DNA of 64,000 nucleotides from Paraburkholderia sp. BCC1885 (lineage in GTDB: Bacteria; Pseudomonadota; Gammaproteobacteria; Burkholderiales; Burkholderiaceae). The DNA is taken from the NCBI RefSeq assembly GCF_900996235.1, contig NZ_CAAJGM010000022.1, positions 124,001 to 188,000 of the forward strand, given 5' to 3'. A model generated the notes under the pieces. The model saw only the letters and a program-made list of their open reading frames with translations. It was not told where the DNA came from and did no database searches. The position numbers and the translations under genes were made by a program. Shown in pieces: positions 35,932 to 45,091 of this stretch (positions are counted from its first letter, which is position 1; the number at the start of each line of letters is the position of its first letter).

Positions 35932-36627
35932 GCATCCATCCGGCATGTAAGCGCCACTCTCCGACGAGCCGTGCCGGCGCCGCATGCCGGTGTTCGCACG
36001 GCCTCGCTCTCGCCATCGACGCATCCAGGCTGTTCTCTTACCCGTATACACCTATCAAAGGCCGCACGCGAGTCGCCGAAATAGCGTTATGTCAGCGGCC
36101 AACCATGCGGGCGTTGTGGATATCGCATGCGCTGGCGGGACAGCGTACCCTCACGTTTGATGTGCAGTGAACGAATGCGGCCCAGCGGTGACGAAGCGAT
36201 GAAGTGTCACGCGCGGTAACACACCGTTACCTGCGGCCACGCTCGAAGAGATGTAACACGGCGTGAACCGTGTGCACGAAAACGCTGTGCTGCGCGTTGA
36301 GGAAAAAAGCACGCTGCGTTGTCTGCGATGCGCAGGTGCAAGGCGGGATGCATGCATCAGGTATGTGCGTAAAAGCATGCTGGAATACGTGACGTTTCGC
36401 GCAAGATAGCAGTACAGGTGGCTGCAATCCTGGGCAATCCGGTCGAAGATTGTAGGTGACCGAAACGGTGTTTCCAAGTGAGGAATGTAGGGAGGGTGAC
36501 ACGGCACGATTTTCATCACGTAGTCCGTGAAAAAAAATTTAAAAGGGTTTAGGATGAATTCGAGCGATGTCGTTTCCGATTAGCGCGCCGCGCACGACAT
36601 CGGTCTAGACTTTGGCGAGGAGGTAGC
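35932..36627. promoter_or_regulatory. 696-base non-coding region ahead of the prkA operon
   Basis: No gene is supported. The region is more AT-rich than average near its right end. Two inverted repeats stand out: GGTAAC/GTTACC (36215-36231), and CGATGTCGT (36565-36573) with ACGACATCG (36594-36602), the latter ending 25 bases before the prkA start and able to form a hairpin in the leader. A region of this size ahead of a stress operon suggests complex promoter control. I could not find a convincing sigma-54 -24/-12 pair. Confidence 0.45.
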
Positions 36628-38550
36628 ATGGATATCTACAGCAGTTTCGCGACCCGCTTCGAGAAAACGCGAGAAGATGAACTCTCGCTCGAGGAGTATC
36701 TCGCGCTCTGCAAAGACAATCCCGCCGCGTACGCTACGGCTGGCGAACGCATGTTGACGGCAATCGGAGAACCCGAACAGATCGACACTCGCAACGATCC
36801 GCGCACCTCGCGTATCTTCGCGAACAAGGTCATCAAGGTATACCCCGCATTCCGTGAGTTCTACGGAATGGAAGACGTGATCGAACAGGTGGTCGCGTAC
36901 TTCCGGCACTCGGCCCAGGGGCTCGAGGAAAAGAAGCAGATCCTGTATTTGCTTGGCCCGGTTGGCGGCGGTAAGTCATCCATCGCGGAACGTTTGAAGC
37001 AACTCATGGAACGCGTGCCGTTCTATGCCATCAAAGGCTCGCCGGTGAACGAGTCGCCGCTGGGTCTGTTCGACTACGACGAAGACGGCCCGATTCTCGA
37101 AGAGCAGTACGGCATTCCACGCCGCTATCTGAAGAGCATTCTGAGTCCGTGGGCAGTCAAACGGCTGCACGAATACAACGGCGACATCCGCAAGTTCCGC
37201 GTCGTGCGCCGCTATCCGTCCATCCTGCGGCAGATCGGTATCGCCAAGACCGAACCGGGCGACGAAAACAATCAGGACATTTCATCGCTGGTCGGTAAAG
37301 TCGACATCCGCAAGTTGGAGCAATACGCCCAGGACGACGCCGATGCGTATAGCTACTCCGGTGGCCTGTGCCTCGCGAATCAGGGGCTGCTCGAATTCGT
37401 CGAAATGTTCAAGGCGCCAATCAAGGTTCTGCACCCGCTCTTGACCGCCACCCAGGAAGGCAACTTCAAGGGCACGGAGGGCTTCGGCGCCATCCCGTTC
37501 GACGGCGTGATTCTGGCTCACTCGAATGAGTCTGAGTGGAAGGCGTTCCGCAATAACCGCAACAATGAGGCCTTGCTCGACCGGATTTTCGTCGTAAAAG
37601 TACCGTATTGCCTGCGCTACGGCGAAGAGATCAAGATCTACGAGAAGCTGTTGCGCAATTCCTCGCTGGCGAACGCGGTATGCGCGCCCGGCACGCTGAA
37701 GATGATGGCGCAGATGTCGGTGTTGACGCGCCTGCAGGAGCCGGAGAATTCCAGTCTCTTCTCGAAGATGCAGGTGTACGACGGTGAAAATCTGAAGGAC
37801 ACCGATCCAAAGGCCAAGTCGTATCAGGAATACCGCGACTTCGCGGGTGTAGACGAAGGCATGACCGGAGTGTCGACCCGCTTCGCGTTCAAGATCCTGT
37901 CGCGGGTGTTCAACTTCGATTCAACCGAGGTCGCGGCGAACCCGGTGCATCTCATGTACGTGCTCGAACAGCAGATCGAGCGCGAGCAGTTCCCACCGGA
38001 AACCGAGCAGAAGTATCTGTCCTTCATCAAAGACGTCCTTGCATCCCGCTACGCCGAATTTATCGGCAAGGAGATTCAGACCGCTTACCTGGAATCCTAT
38101 TCGGAGTACGGACAAAATATCTTCGATCGTTACGTCACGTATGCCGACTTCTGGATTCAGGACCAGGAGTTCCGTGACCACGACACCGGCGAGAGTTTCG
38201 ACCGCGCGTCGCTGAATGCGGAGCTGGAGAAGATCGAGAAGCCCGCGGGCATCAGCAATCCAAAAGACTTCCGCAACGAGATCGTCAACTTCGTCCTGCG
38301 CGCGCGGGCTGCCAATGCCGGTAAGAACCCGGCGTGGATCAGCTACGAGAAGCTGCGCGTCGTGATCGAAAAGAAGATGTTCTCGAATACGGAAGAACTT
38401 TTGCCGGTGATTTCGTTCAATGCCAAAGGATCGGCCGAAGAACAGCGCAAGCACGAAGACTTCGTCAACCGGATGGTCGCAAAGGGATATACGCCCAAGC
38501 AGGTGCGGCTGCTGTGCGACTGGTATCTGCGTGTGCGCAAGTCATCGTGA
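36628..38550 (+). CDS. prkA: PrkA (YeaG) serine protein kinase/AAA+ protein
   Basis: This is a 640-residue PrkA/YeaG protein. An AAA+-like domain carries Walker A GPVGGGKSS (residues 110-118) and AHSNESEWKAFRNNRNNEALLDRI around residues 298-321; the C-terminal domain is the PrkA helical part. GAGGAGG precedes the ATG. In E. coli YeaG acts with YeaH in the response to nitrogen starvation and stationary phase under RpoS and NtrC; in Bacillus PrkA affects sporulation. It is the first gene of the conserved prkA-yeaH-spoVR set. Confidence 0.93.
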   Translation: MDIYSSFATRFEKTREDELSLEEYLALCKDNPAAYATAGERMLTAIGEPEQIDTRNDPRTSRIFANKVIKVYPAFREFYGMEDVIEQVVAYFRHSAQGLEEKKQILYLLGPVGGGKSSIAERLKQLMERVPFYAIKGSPVNESPLGLFDYDEDGPILEEQYGIPRRYLKSILSPWAVKRLHEYNGDIRKFRVVRRYPSILRQIGIAKTEPGDENNQDISSLVGKVDIRKLEQYAQDDADAYSYSGGLCLANQGLLEFVEMFKAPIKVLHPLLTATQEGNFKGTEGFGAIPFDGVILAHSNESEWKAFRNNRNNEALLDRIFVVKVPYCLRYGEEIKIYEKLLRNSSLANAVCAPGTLKMMAQMSVLTRLQEPENSSLFSKMQVYDGENLKDTDPKAKSYQEYRDFAGVDEGMTGVSTRFAFKILSRVFNFDSTEVAANPVHLMYVLEQQIEREQFPPETEQKYLSFIKDVLASRYAEFIGKEIQTAYLESYSEYGQNIFDRYVTYADFWIQDQEFRDHDTGESFDRASLNAELEKIEKPAGISNPKDFRNEIVNFVLRARAANAGKNPAWISYEKLRVVIEKKMFSNTEELLPVISFNAKGSAEEQRKHEDFVNRMVAKGYTPKQVRLLCDWYLRVRKSS

Positions 38551-38582
38551 TCGTGATCGGGTCATGAGGCTGATAGCGTGCC

Positions 38583-38679
38583 GCCCGCGCGGCCGGAAGC
38601 TGCAAACCGCGCGGGCACCTTGTGAGACGCACGTCGTATGGACATGACGTTGCAGTGATGCAGATGCAACGTGCGTCTC
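38583..38679 (+). promoter_or_regulatory. Nested, mutually exclusive hairpins between prkA and yeaH
   Basis: Three inverted repeats fill this gap: GCCCGCGCGG (38583-38592) with 38607-38616; GAGACGCACGT (38624-38634) with 38669-38679; and ACGTTGCA (38647-38654) with 38665-38672. The last two share bases 38669-38672, so they compete. They could control mRNA processing or expression of yeaH relative to prkA. Confidence 0.5.
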
Positions 38680-38721
38680 GCGCCTGAAATGAGTGCGGCT
38701 GCATGGGACGGGAGACCGGAT

Positions 38722-39993
38722 GTGCTTCATCAAATCATCGACCGCAGGTTAGCTGGCAAGAACAAAAGCATTGCAAATCGCGAACGCTTTTTGCGTCGTG
38801 TTAAAGGGTATATCCGTCGCGCCGTCTCGGAAGCGGTGCGCGACCGCAGCATCAAGGATATTCAGGACACCCAGAGCATCACCATTCCGCGCAAGGACAT
38901 TGCCGAGCCCTCGTTCCGGCATGGTCCGGGCGGCAAGCGCGAGATGGTGCATCCGGGCAACGCCGACTACATTCGCGGCGACAAGATTCCGCGTCCCCAG
39001 GGCGGGGGCGGCGGAGGCGGCGGCAACCAGGCCAGCAATGAGGGCGAAGGTCAGGACGACTTCGTATTCGAGCTGAGCCGCGAAGAATTCATGCAGTATT
39101 TCTTCGACGACCTCGAACTGCCGCGTCTGGTCAAAACCCATCTGCTGGCGGTGCCCACATGGAAGAGCATTCGTGCGGGCTGGGCGGCGGAAGGCACGCC
39201 TAACAACATCGACGTGGTCCGTTCGCTGCGCAGCGCGCTTGGCCGGCGCATCGCGCTCGGCGCGCCGCTCGTCAACGAGTTGCATGAACTCGAACGGCAA
39301 CTCGAAGAGATGAAGGCTGATCCCAGCGATCGTCGCGAGGACATCAAGGCGCTCGACGAGGAAATTCATCATTTGCGCGGACGCATCTGGCGCATCCCGT
39401 TTATCGACCCGTTCGATCTGCGTTACGTGAACCGCGTCAAGCAGCCGACGCCTTCCAGCCAGGCCGTGATGTTCTGCCTGATGGACGTCTCGGGTTCGAT
39501 GGACGAGCAGCGCAAGGATCTCGCCAAGCGCTTCTTCATCCTGCTGTACCTGTTCCTCAAGCGTAACTACGAGAAAATCGAGGTGGTGTTCATCCGCCAT
39601 CACACACGTGCCGAAGAGGTCGACGAAGACACTTTTTTCCATTCGACCGAAAGCGGCGGCACGGTGGTTTCGAGCGCGCTGGAGCTGATGAAGAAGGTCC
39701 AGGAAGAACGTTATTCGCCGACTGAATGGAATATTTACGGCGCCCAGGCCTCGGACGGCGACAACTGGACCGACGACTCGCCGAAGTGCCGCAAAATCCT
39801 TGCGGATGACATTCTCGAGAAGGTGCGCTATTTTGCGTATATTCAGGTAACGCCCGAAGAGCAGAATCTGTGGCTCGAATATGCGCAACTGGCGTTGTCG
39901 CAGCCGCATATGGCGATGAAAAAGGTCGAAACGGCCGCCGACATTTACCCGGTGTTCCGCGAGTTGTTTGAAAAGCAGGTGGCGTCCTCATGA
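38722..39993 (+). CDS. yeaH: YeaH/YhbH family protein (DUF444, von Willebrand A domain)
   Basis: This is a 423-residue DUF444 protein, close to the length of E. coli YeaH. It opens with IIDRRLAGKNKSIANRERFLRR, has a Gly-rich linker, and then a von Willebrand A-type domain with MIDAS motif DVSGS (Asp255) and an ASDGDNW motif. The GTG at 38722 has GGGAG upstream and matches the family start; an ATG at 38689 without a ribosome site is an alternative. YeaH partners YeaG/PrkA in stress survival. Its stop overlaps the ATG of a possible SpoVR extension. Confidence 0.9.
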   Translation: MLHQIIDRRLAGKNKSIANRERFLRRVKGYIRRAVSEAVRDRSIKDIQDTQSITIPRKDIAEPSFRHGPGGKREMVHPGNADYIRGDKIPRPQGGGGGGGGNQASNEGEGQDDFVFELSREEFMQYFFDDLELPRLVKTHLLAVPTWKSIRAGWAAEGTPNNIDVVRSLRSALGRRIALGAPLVNELHELERQLEEMKADPSDRREDIKALDEEIHHLRGRIWRIPFIDPFDLRYVNRVKQPTPSSQAVMFCLMDVSGSMDEQRKDLAKRFFILLYLFLKRNYEKIEVVFIRHHTRAEEVDEDTFFHSTESGGTVVSSALELMKKVQEERYSPTEWNIYGAQASDGDNWTDDSPKCRKILADDILEKVRYFAYIQVTPEEQNLWLEYAQLALSQPHMAMKKVETAADIYPVFRELFEKQVASS

Positions 39994-40187
39994 GCACCCA
40001 ACATCTGCACAATGAAGCGCGCGGCTATCAGCCGGAGCGCGACCAGGGCGTGCCGACGCAGGCGATCGGGCATGCCGGCGACGCGGCGGCTGCAGCCAGG
40101 GCCGTCGACGCGCAAGCAGGTCTCGATGGCGCAGTTGCAGCACGGGGACACACCGGAACGCCCTCTGAGGGGCAAAGGGAAGTCCGT

Positions 40188-41711
40188 ATGAACGTAGCCG
40201 ATAGACGGCCTTTGCCGTGCCCGTCCGACTGGACCTTCGAACTGATCGAGGAATACGACACCCATATTGCCCGTGTTGCAGAGCAATATGAGCTGGACGT
40301 GTATCCGATCCAGCTCGAACTCATCAGCGCTGAACAGATGATGGACGCGTATGCGTCCGTCGGCATGCCGGTGAATTACCGGCACTGGTCGTTCGGCAAG
40401 CACTTTTTGTCCACGGAAAAAAGCTACCGTCGCGGGCAGATGGGGCTGGCGTATGAAATCGTCATCAATTCGAATCCTTGCATCGCGTATCTGATGGAAG
40501 AGAACACGATGACGATGCAGGCGCTCGTCATCGCGCATGCGGCCTACGGACACAACTCGTTTTTCAAGGGTAATTATCTGTTCAAGCTGTGGACGGATGC
40601 GCACGCCATCATCGATTACCTCGTCTACGCCAAGAACTATATTGCGGGGTGCGAGGAACGCTTTGGCCTCGACCGCGTGGAGGAACTGCTCGATTCCTGC
40701 CATGCGCTGCAGAATTACGGTGTCGACCGGTACAAACGGCCGCAAAAACTGTCGCTGCAAAAGGAGTCGGCAGCGCGGCGCGAGCGTGAGGCGTATCTGC
40801 AGTCTCAGGTGAACGAGCTGTGGCGCACGCTGCCGAACCGGCACACCCCGGAGCCCGAGGAAACCGACGACCGCTATCCGCCCGAGCCGCAGGAAAACCT
40901 GCTGTATTTCGCGGAAAAAAACGCGCCGCTACTCGAGCCGTGGGAGCGCGAGGTGATCCGCATTGTGCGCAAGGTGGGCCAGTATTTTTATCCGCAGCGC
41001 CAGACGCAGGTGATGAACGAGGGCTGGGCGACGTTCTGGCACTACACGCTGCTCAATACGCTTTATAACCAGGGCAAGCTGGAAGACGGCTTCATGATGG
41101 AGTTTCTCCATTCGCATAGCAACGTGGTGTACCAGCCGCCGGTGACGAAACCGTACTACAGCGGGATCAATCCGTATGCGCTGGGCTTTTCGATGATGAG
41201 CGACATCCGCCGCATCTGCGAAAACCCCACGGAAGAGGACCGTAAGTGGTTCCCGGAACTGGCGGGTAGTCCGTGGCTGCCGGCGCTGCACTACGCGATG
41301 CGCAATTTCAAGGACGAGAGCTTTGTGGCGCAGTACCTGTCCCCGCATCTGATCCGTGAAATGCGGCTCTTTTCGGTGCTGGACGACGATATGCGCGACG
41401 CGCTGGAAGTCTCCGCGATCCACGACGACAGCGGCTATCAGTATGTGCGCCAGGCTTTGTCGCGGCAGTACGACATGCATCACCGCGAGCCGAATATCCA
41501 GGTCTGGTCGGTCAATACGCGCGGCGATCGCAGCTTGACGCTACGGCATTTCATGAGTGACAACCGGCATCTGTCGGGCGACAGCGACGAGGTGCTCAAG
41601 CATATGGCGCGGCTGTGGCAGTTCGACGTGTATCTGGAAAGTGTCGATGAGAACGGCACGGTCAGGAAACGCTATGAGTGCCGGTATGTGCCGCCGGCGG
41701 TGAGGGTGTGA
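40188..41711 (+). CDS. spoVR: SpoVR family protein (YcgB)
   Basis: This is a 507-residue SpoVR/YcgB protein from the ATG at 40188, which has AAAGGGAAG upstream and where family similarity begins (DWTFELIEEYDTHIARVAE). Conserved blocks are HWSFGKHF, YEIVINSNPCIAYLMEENTM, AHAAYGHNSFFKGNYLF, MNEGWATFWHYTLLN and NPYALGF, which include metal-ligand-like His/Glu pairs (HAAYGH, EGWATFWH). The frame is open back to an ATG at 39990 that overlaps the yeaH stop, which would add 66 low-complexity residues. It completes the prkA-yeaH-spoVR stress module; its biochemical activity is unknown. Confidence 0.9.
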   Translation: MNVADRRPLPCPSDWTFELIEEYDTHIARVAEQYELDVYPIQLELISAEQMMDAYASVGMPVNYRHWSFGKHFLSTEKSYRRGQMGLAYEIVINSNPCIAYLMEENTMTMQALVIAHAAYGHNSFFKGNYLFKLWTDAHAIIDYLVYAKNYIAGCEERFGLDRVEELLDSCHALQNYGVDRYKRPQKLSLQKESAARREREAYLQSQVNELWRTLPNRHTPEPEETDDRYPPEPQENLLYFAEKNAPLLEPWEREVIRIVRKVGQYFYPQRQTQVMNEGWATFWHYTLLNTLYNQGKLEDGFMMEFLHSHSNVVYQPPVTKPYYSGINPYALGFSMMSDIRRICENPTEEDRKWFPELAGSPWLPALHYAMRNFKDESFVAQYLSPHLIREMRLFSVLDDDMRDALEVSAIHDDSGYQYVRQALSRQYDMHHREPNIQVWSVNTRGDRSLTLRHFMSDNRHLSGDSDEVLKHMARLWQFDVYLESVDENGTVRKRYECRYVPPAVRV

Positions 41712-41745
41712 GTTTGAGTCGTGGAATAGGCAGAGTGTCAGCGAG

Positions 41746-41770
41746 AGCCAGCCTTCGGGCTGGCTTTTTA
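41746..41770 (+). terminator. Rho-independent terminator of the prkA operon
   Basis: AGCCAGCC (41746-41753), UUCG tetraloop and GGCTGGCT (41758-41765) are followed by five T. This is a textbook terminator 35 bases after the spoVR stop. Confidence 0.88.
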
Positions 41771-41823
41771 TTGGCGCCAACGTGCTGACGGCGGCTGCGT
41801 ATGCAACGCAATTCGCCCGGCAC

Positions 41824-41852
41824 AAAAAAACGCCCAGTCAGGGGGGCTGGGC
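41824..41852 (-). terminator. Terminator of the leftward DUF4148 gene
   Basis: GCCCAG (41832-41837) and CTGGGC (41847-41852), read on the minus strand, are followed by seven T. A second hairpin GGGACCGG/CCGGTCCC (41949-41973) lies between this and the gene's stop. Confidence 0.7.
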
Positions 41853-41990
41853 AAAGTCACCAGAAGTCTGGCGACGGAGGATTTCGGTATTTGAACTCAG
41901 GCCCGCATAGATCAATCATGTAGGCCGGTTGCGTATTTCTCTAGCTATGGGACCGGCGAACCAGCCCGGTCCCACTCAAACATTAACCGC

Positions 41991-42332
41991 TCAATGCGCC
42001 ACGTACACCGGCGGCGAATAGCTGCTCACCGACGTTTCGGCGCGCTGACCTGTTTGCGAAGTGCCGCTGGCGCTCGGCCCGTAACCGGTCGTTTCAGCTT
42101 GCGCGGCGGCGTTTTGTGCCGCCACGCGAGCTTCTGCGGCCTGGATGTCCGACGGGTAGTACGGATCCGGGCCACGTGCCGGCGTGTAGCCGGCCTTTTC
42201 CAGTTGCACCAGTTCGGCACGCACTTGTGCGCGCGTCAAAGGCTGCTGGTTCGATTCGGTCGATTGGGCAAACGACACCGCCGGAGCGGCGAGCACAGCA
42301 GCAATGGCAACAGCTTGAATAAGGGACTTCAT
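41991..42332 (-). CDS. DUF4148 exported protein
   Basis: This 113-residue protein has a signal peptide (residues 1-22, ending VSFA) and the DUF4148 core: PLTRAQVRAELVQLEKAGYTPARGPDPYYPSDIQAAEARVAAQN. The family is greatly expanded in Burkholderiaceae and its function is unknown; members are small periplasmic or secreted proteins. GGAGG precedes the ATG. Two further DUF4148 genes occur at 47.1 and 47.5 kb. Confidence 0.87.
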   Translation of the reverse strand: MKSLIQAVAIAAVLAAPAVSFAQSTESNQQPLTRAQVRAELVQLEKAGYTPARGPDPYYPSDIQAAEARVAAQNAAAQAETTGYGPSASGTSQTGQRAETSVSSYSPPVYVAH

Positions 42333-42402
42333 GATGGCTGACCTCCGAAATTTATTTTGTCGACTGACTGCTAGAACAAATTTTTAAACCGTTGCCACCG
42401 GA

Positions 42403-42666
42403 TTAATGGCCGGCAAAAATCGAACGCGAAGGGCTGTGATGAGCGCCGGACTGCGAAGTCTGGTCGTTCACGCCACCGAACGACGAGTTGCTGTTAGCGG
42501 CAGCGCGTTCAGCCGCAATGGTTTGCGCGTTCTGGCCTTGTTGCGAAGCAGGTGCGCCGACGTTCGGACGGTAAAACGGAGCCGGGCCGTAGCCACTTGC
42601 GAATGCAGGGGCGGCGAGGGTGGCGGAAGCGGCAACCAGCAGGGCGGCGATAATCTTGGTCTTCAT
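42403..42666 (-). CDS. Small exported protein of unknown function
   Basis: This is an 87-residue protein starting at the ATG at 42666 (GGAG six bases upstream). Signal peptide 1-23 ends AAPAFA. The mature 64 residues are Ser/Asn/Gln-rich with YGPAPFYRP near the start and HHSPSRSIFAGH at the end. It resembles the small exported proteins that accompany DUF4148 genes but lacks the DUF4148 core. It is 70 bases upstream of the DUF4148 gene on the same strand. Confidence 0.68.
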   Translation of the reverse strand: MKTKIIAALLVAASATLAAPAFASGYGPAPFYRPNVGAPASQQGQNAQTIAAERAAANSNSSFGGVNDQTSQSGAHHSPSRSIFAGH

Positions 42667-42892
42667 GACGGACTCCATATACGTGACGACTTCAGTTCAG
42701 GATGACGTTGCGGCGGGGTCCTGAGGGCTTCGTCTGCAACATCGATGGAGGCAGTGTATACCCTGACTATCGAATCTTTGTATTGATAGCGCGAAATGAC
42801 TGTTTCAAAACGGCGGCCAATCCCGACAGCCTTACCGGATAAGGCTTAGCGGTGACCGGACGGCACCGCGGCGCGACCAACCGGTCCGTCGG

Positions 42893-43114
42893 TCATGTCA
42901 CGACGATATCCGTCCCCAATTGATGCAGCAGGTCGCGTAGCGTTTCGGCCTGCGCCATGCGCGCGTCGCCGCGTAGATGAATTTGCACGGCATGGCCGGC
43001 GATGCCGTCGACGGGGTGTGCGAGCCATAGCTCGACCGCGAGCCCGCGACCGTCGGGCTGGTTGTCGGCTACCGGTTCGATTACACGCGGCTTGAAAGAG
43101 GCACGCTCGGACAT
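42893..43114 (-). CDS. Small conserved hypothetical protein
   Basis: This is a 73-residue soluble protein with a strong AGGAGG site before the ATG at 43114. The sequence (ELWLAHPVDGIAGHAVQIHLRGDARMAQAETLRDLLHQLG) suggests a small alpha/beta unit. I do not recognise the family and there is no context clue; the next gene is divergent. Confidence 0.6.
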   Translation of the reverse strand: MSERASFKPRVIEPVADNQPDGRGLAVELWLAHPVDGIAGHAVQIHLRGDARMAQAETLRDLLHQLGTDIVVT

Positions 43115-43399
43115 GGCAAATCCCTCCTGTCTGGATGTCGAGCCTCGATGCTAATCAGGCGCACGGGGCGCGACAAACGACAAATACACGTTTGCAAATC
43201 AGCGCGCCGCTTAGCAGAAATCGCGCTTACTACAGGAACATTTGTTGGTTCTGCCCGGCCGGGGGTGGCTGCTAAGGTAGCGTTCGTGCATCGTTGCAGC
43301 GATGCCGCTGCTATAGCAACACTGCCTGGTTGCGACGCACGGTTGCAATTCACGGCCGCAATTTACGATTGGCATACACGAAACAAGGTCTCTATAAAA

Positions 43400-44212
43400 A
43401 TGAAATCCAGAACTCTCGCCGCATGGCTCCTGGGGTTGATGGTCACGGTGTCGGGCGTCGCGCACGCCGACCGCCTCGACGACATCAAGAAAGCCGGCGT
43501 TCTGCGCGTCGCCACCTTCGACAGCAATCCGCCGTTCGGTTTCGTCGATCCCGCGACGAACCAGATCGTCGGACTCGACGTGGACTACGCGAAAGCGCTG
43601 GCCAGCAAGCTCGGCGTCAAACTCGAACTGCAGCCCACCAATCCGGCCAACCGGATTCCGTTCCTGACCTCGAACAAGGTCGATCTGGTACTCGCCAACT
43701 TCACCATCACGGATGAGCGCGCGAAGCAGGTCGACTTTAGTATTCCTTATTTTTCGTCGGGCCAGCAGTTCCTTGCCAAAAAGGGCGTGCTGAAGTCGCC
43801 GGACCAGATCAACGGTCTGCGCGTGGGCGCCGACAAGGGCACCACCAACGAGATCACGCTGCGCGAGAAATTCCCGCAGGCGACGATCGTGGCCTATGAC
43901 GACACGCCGTTCGCCTTCGCCGCGCTGCGCGCCGGCAACGTGCAGGCGATCACCCAGGACGGTCCGAAACTCGTCGGCCTGCTGGCCAATGTGCCTGATA
44001 AGCAGAACTACGAAATTCCCGCATTCACGATCTCGAACGACTATATGGGCGTGGGCATTCCGAAGGGCGAGGCGCGCCTGACAGCCTTCGTCAACGAGAC
44101 GCTCAAGGGTCTGGAAGCAGACGGCTCGGCGGGCAAGATCTATAACCACTGGTTCGGTCCGCAGACGAAGACGCCGCTCGTGCGCATCTTCAAGATCGGC
44201 GACAAGACCTGA
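43400..44212 (+). CDS. Polar amino-acid ABC transporter substrate-binding protein
   Basis: This is a 270-residue periplasmic binding protein (SBP_bac_3). Residues 1-23 are a signal peptide ending VAHA; the mature part begins DRLDDIKKAGVLRVATFDSNPPFGF, the usual opening of glutamate, glutamine and cystine binders. Ligand-site elements (VDLVLANFTITDERAKQVDFS, VGADKGTTNE) are present. Two permease genes follow after 153 bases of hairpin-rich DNA. Confidence 0.87.
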   Translation: MKSRTLAAWLLGLMVTVSGVAHADRLDDIKKAGVLRVATFDSNPPFGFVDPATNQIVGLDVDYAKALASKLGVKLELQPTNPANRIPFLTSNKVDLVLANFTITDERAKQVDFSIPYFSSGQQFLAKKGVLKSPDQINGLRVGADKGTTNEITLREKFPQATIVAYDDTPFAFAALRAGNVQAITQDGPKLVGLLANVPDKQNYEIPAFTISNDYMGVGIPKGEARLTAFVNETLKGLEADGSAGKIYNHWFGPQTKTPLVRIFKIGDKT

Positions 44213-44365
44213 GGGGCGCTGGTCCACGTATAACGCGCCGCAACCATGCGGCACGGGATTGGAGCGAGGGCGGCGCGAAGCCCTCGCTTCGATCGACAGA
44301 TCATGGGCATGCCACGGCGTGCCCATCGGTGTTTTAAAGCTCGATGAAATCCGGCAGGTCCGACG
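44213..44365 (+). promoter_or_regulatory. Hairpin-rich intercistronic spacer
   Basis: Two stable inverted repeats, GCGAGGGC/GCCCTCGC (44264-44287) and ATGGGCA/TGCCCAT (44303-44326), separate the binding-protein and permease genes. They probably favour accumulation of binding-protein mRNA. Confidence 0.5.
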
Positions 44366-45091
44366 ATGCAGGCATGGCTCGCTCCAAAGTATCTGATGTG
44401 GTTATGGCAAGGCTTCGGCGTGACGGTCGGCCTTGCGCTGTCCGCGGCCATCGCGGCGACGGCCGCGGGGTTCGTGCTGGCGATGGCGCGGCACGCCCGC
44501 TATCGGCCGCTGCGCCATGCGGCGGGCGCCTACGTGGTTGCGTTTCGTAACACGCCCTTGCTGGTGCAGTTGCTGTTCTGGTACTTCGGCGTCGCGACTT
44601 TGTTGCCGGATGCCGTCATGCAATGGCTTAACACGGTGCACAGCGTGCATGTTGCAGGATGGGCGCTGCGCTGGCCGTCGTTCGAATTCGTGGCCGGCTG
44701 GCTTGGACTGACCTGCTATTCGGCGGCGTTTATCGCCGAGGAGTTTCAGGCCGGGCTGCGCGGCGTGCCGGTGGGTCAGCATCATGCGGCGGCCGCGCTC
44801 GGACTCACACCGTTGCAGGCGTTTCGTCATGTCGTGTTGCCGCAGGCGGTGCGTATTTCGCTGCCGCCGCTGTTTGGGCAATACATGAACCTCGTGAAAA
44901 ATTCCTCGCTGACCATGGCGATCGGCCTTGCCGAGTTGTCGTATGCGGCCCGTCAGGTGGAGACCGAAACGTTCCAGACCTTTGCGGCCTTCGGCGTCGC
45001 AACGGTGCTGTATATCGCGGCCGTGGCGGTGATCGAGGCTGTCGCTCACGCCGTCGCGCATCGGCGCGATCTGTCGTTGGCGAGGCGCTGA
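44366..45091 (+). CDS. Amino-acid ABC transporter permease 1 (HisM/GltK type)
   Basis: This is a 241-residue inner-membrane permease with a start close to a GTCCGACG leader. Its motifs are AFRNTPLLVQLLFWYFGVATLLP and the coupling-loop EAA-like stretch AAAALGLTPLQAFRHVVLPQAVRISLPPLFGQYMNLVKNSSL. It would form a heterodimer with the next gene product; the stop and the next start share one base (TGATG). No ATPase gene is present in the operon. Confidence 0.87.
   Translation: MQAWLAPKYLMWLWQGFGVTVGLALSAAIAATAAGFVLAMARHARYRPLRHAAGAYVVAFRNTPLLVQLLFWYFGVATLLPDAVMQWLNTVHSVHVAGWALRWPSFEFVAGWLGLTCYSAAFIAEEFQAGLRGVPVGQHHAAAALGLTPLQAFRHVVLPQAVRISLPPLFGQYMNLVKNSSLTMAIGLAELSYAARQVETETFQTFAAFGVATVLYIAAVAVIEAVAHAVAHRRDLSLARR

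Noticed and set aside
36500..36520. GGCAC near 36501 as a sigma-54 -24 element
   Set aside because: The required GC at -12 with correct spacing is missing.
36605..36612. CTAGACTT as a sigma-S type -10 box for prkA
   Set aside because: It lies only about 16 bases before the start codon, so transcription would begin inside the Shine-Dalgarno sequence.
42828..42846. AGCCTTA/TAAGGCT hairpin as a terminator of the 42893 gene
   Set aside because: It has no T-run on the minus strand and is weak; it may be a chance repeat.
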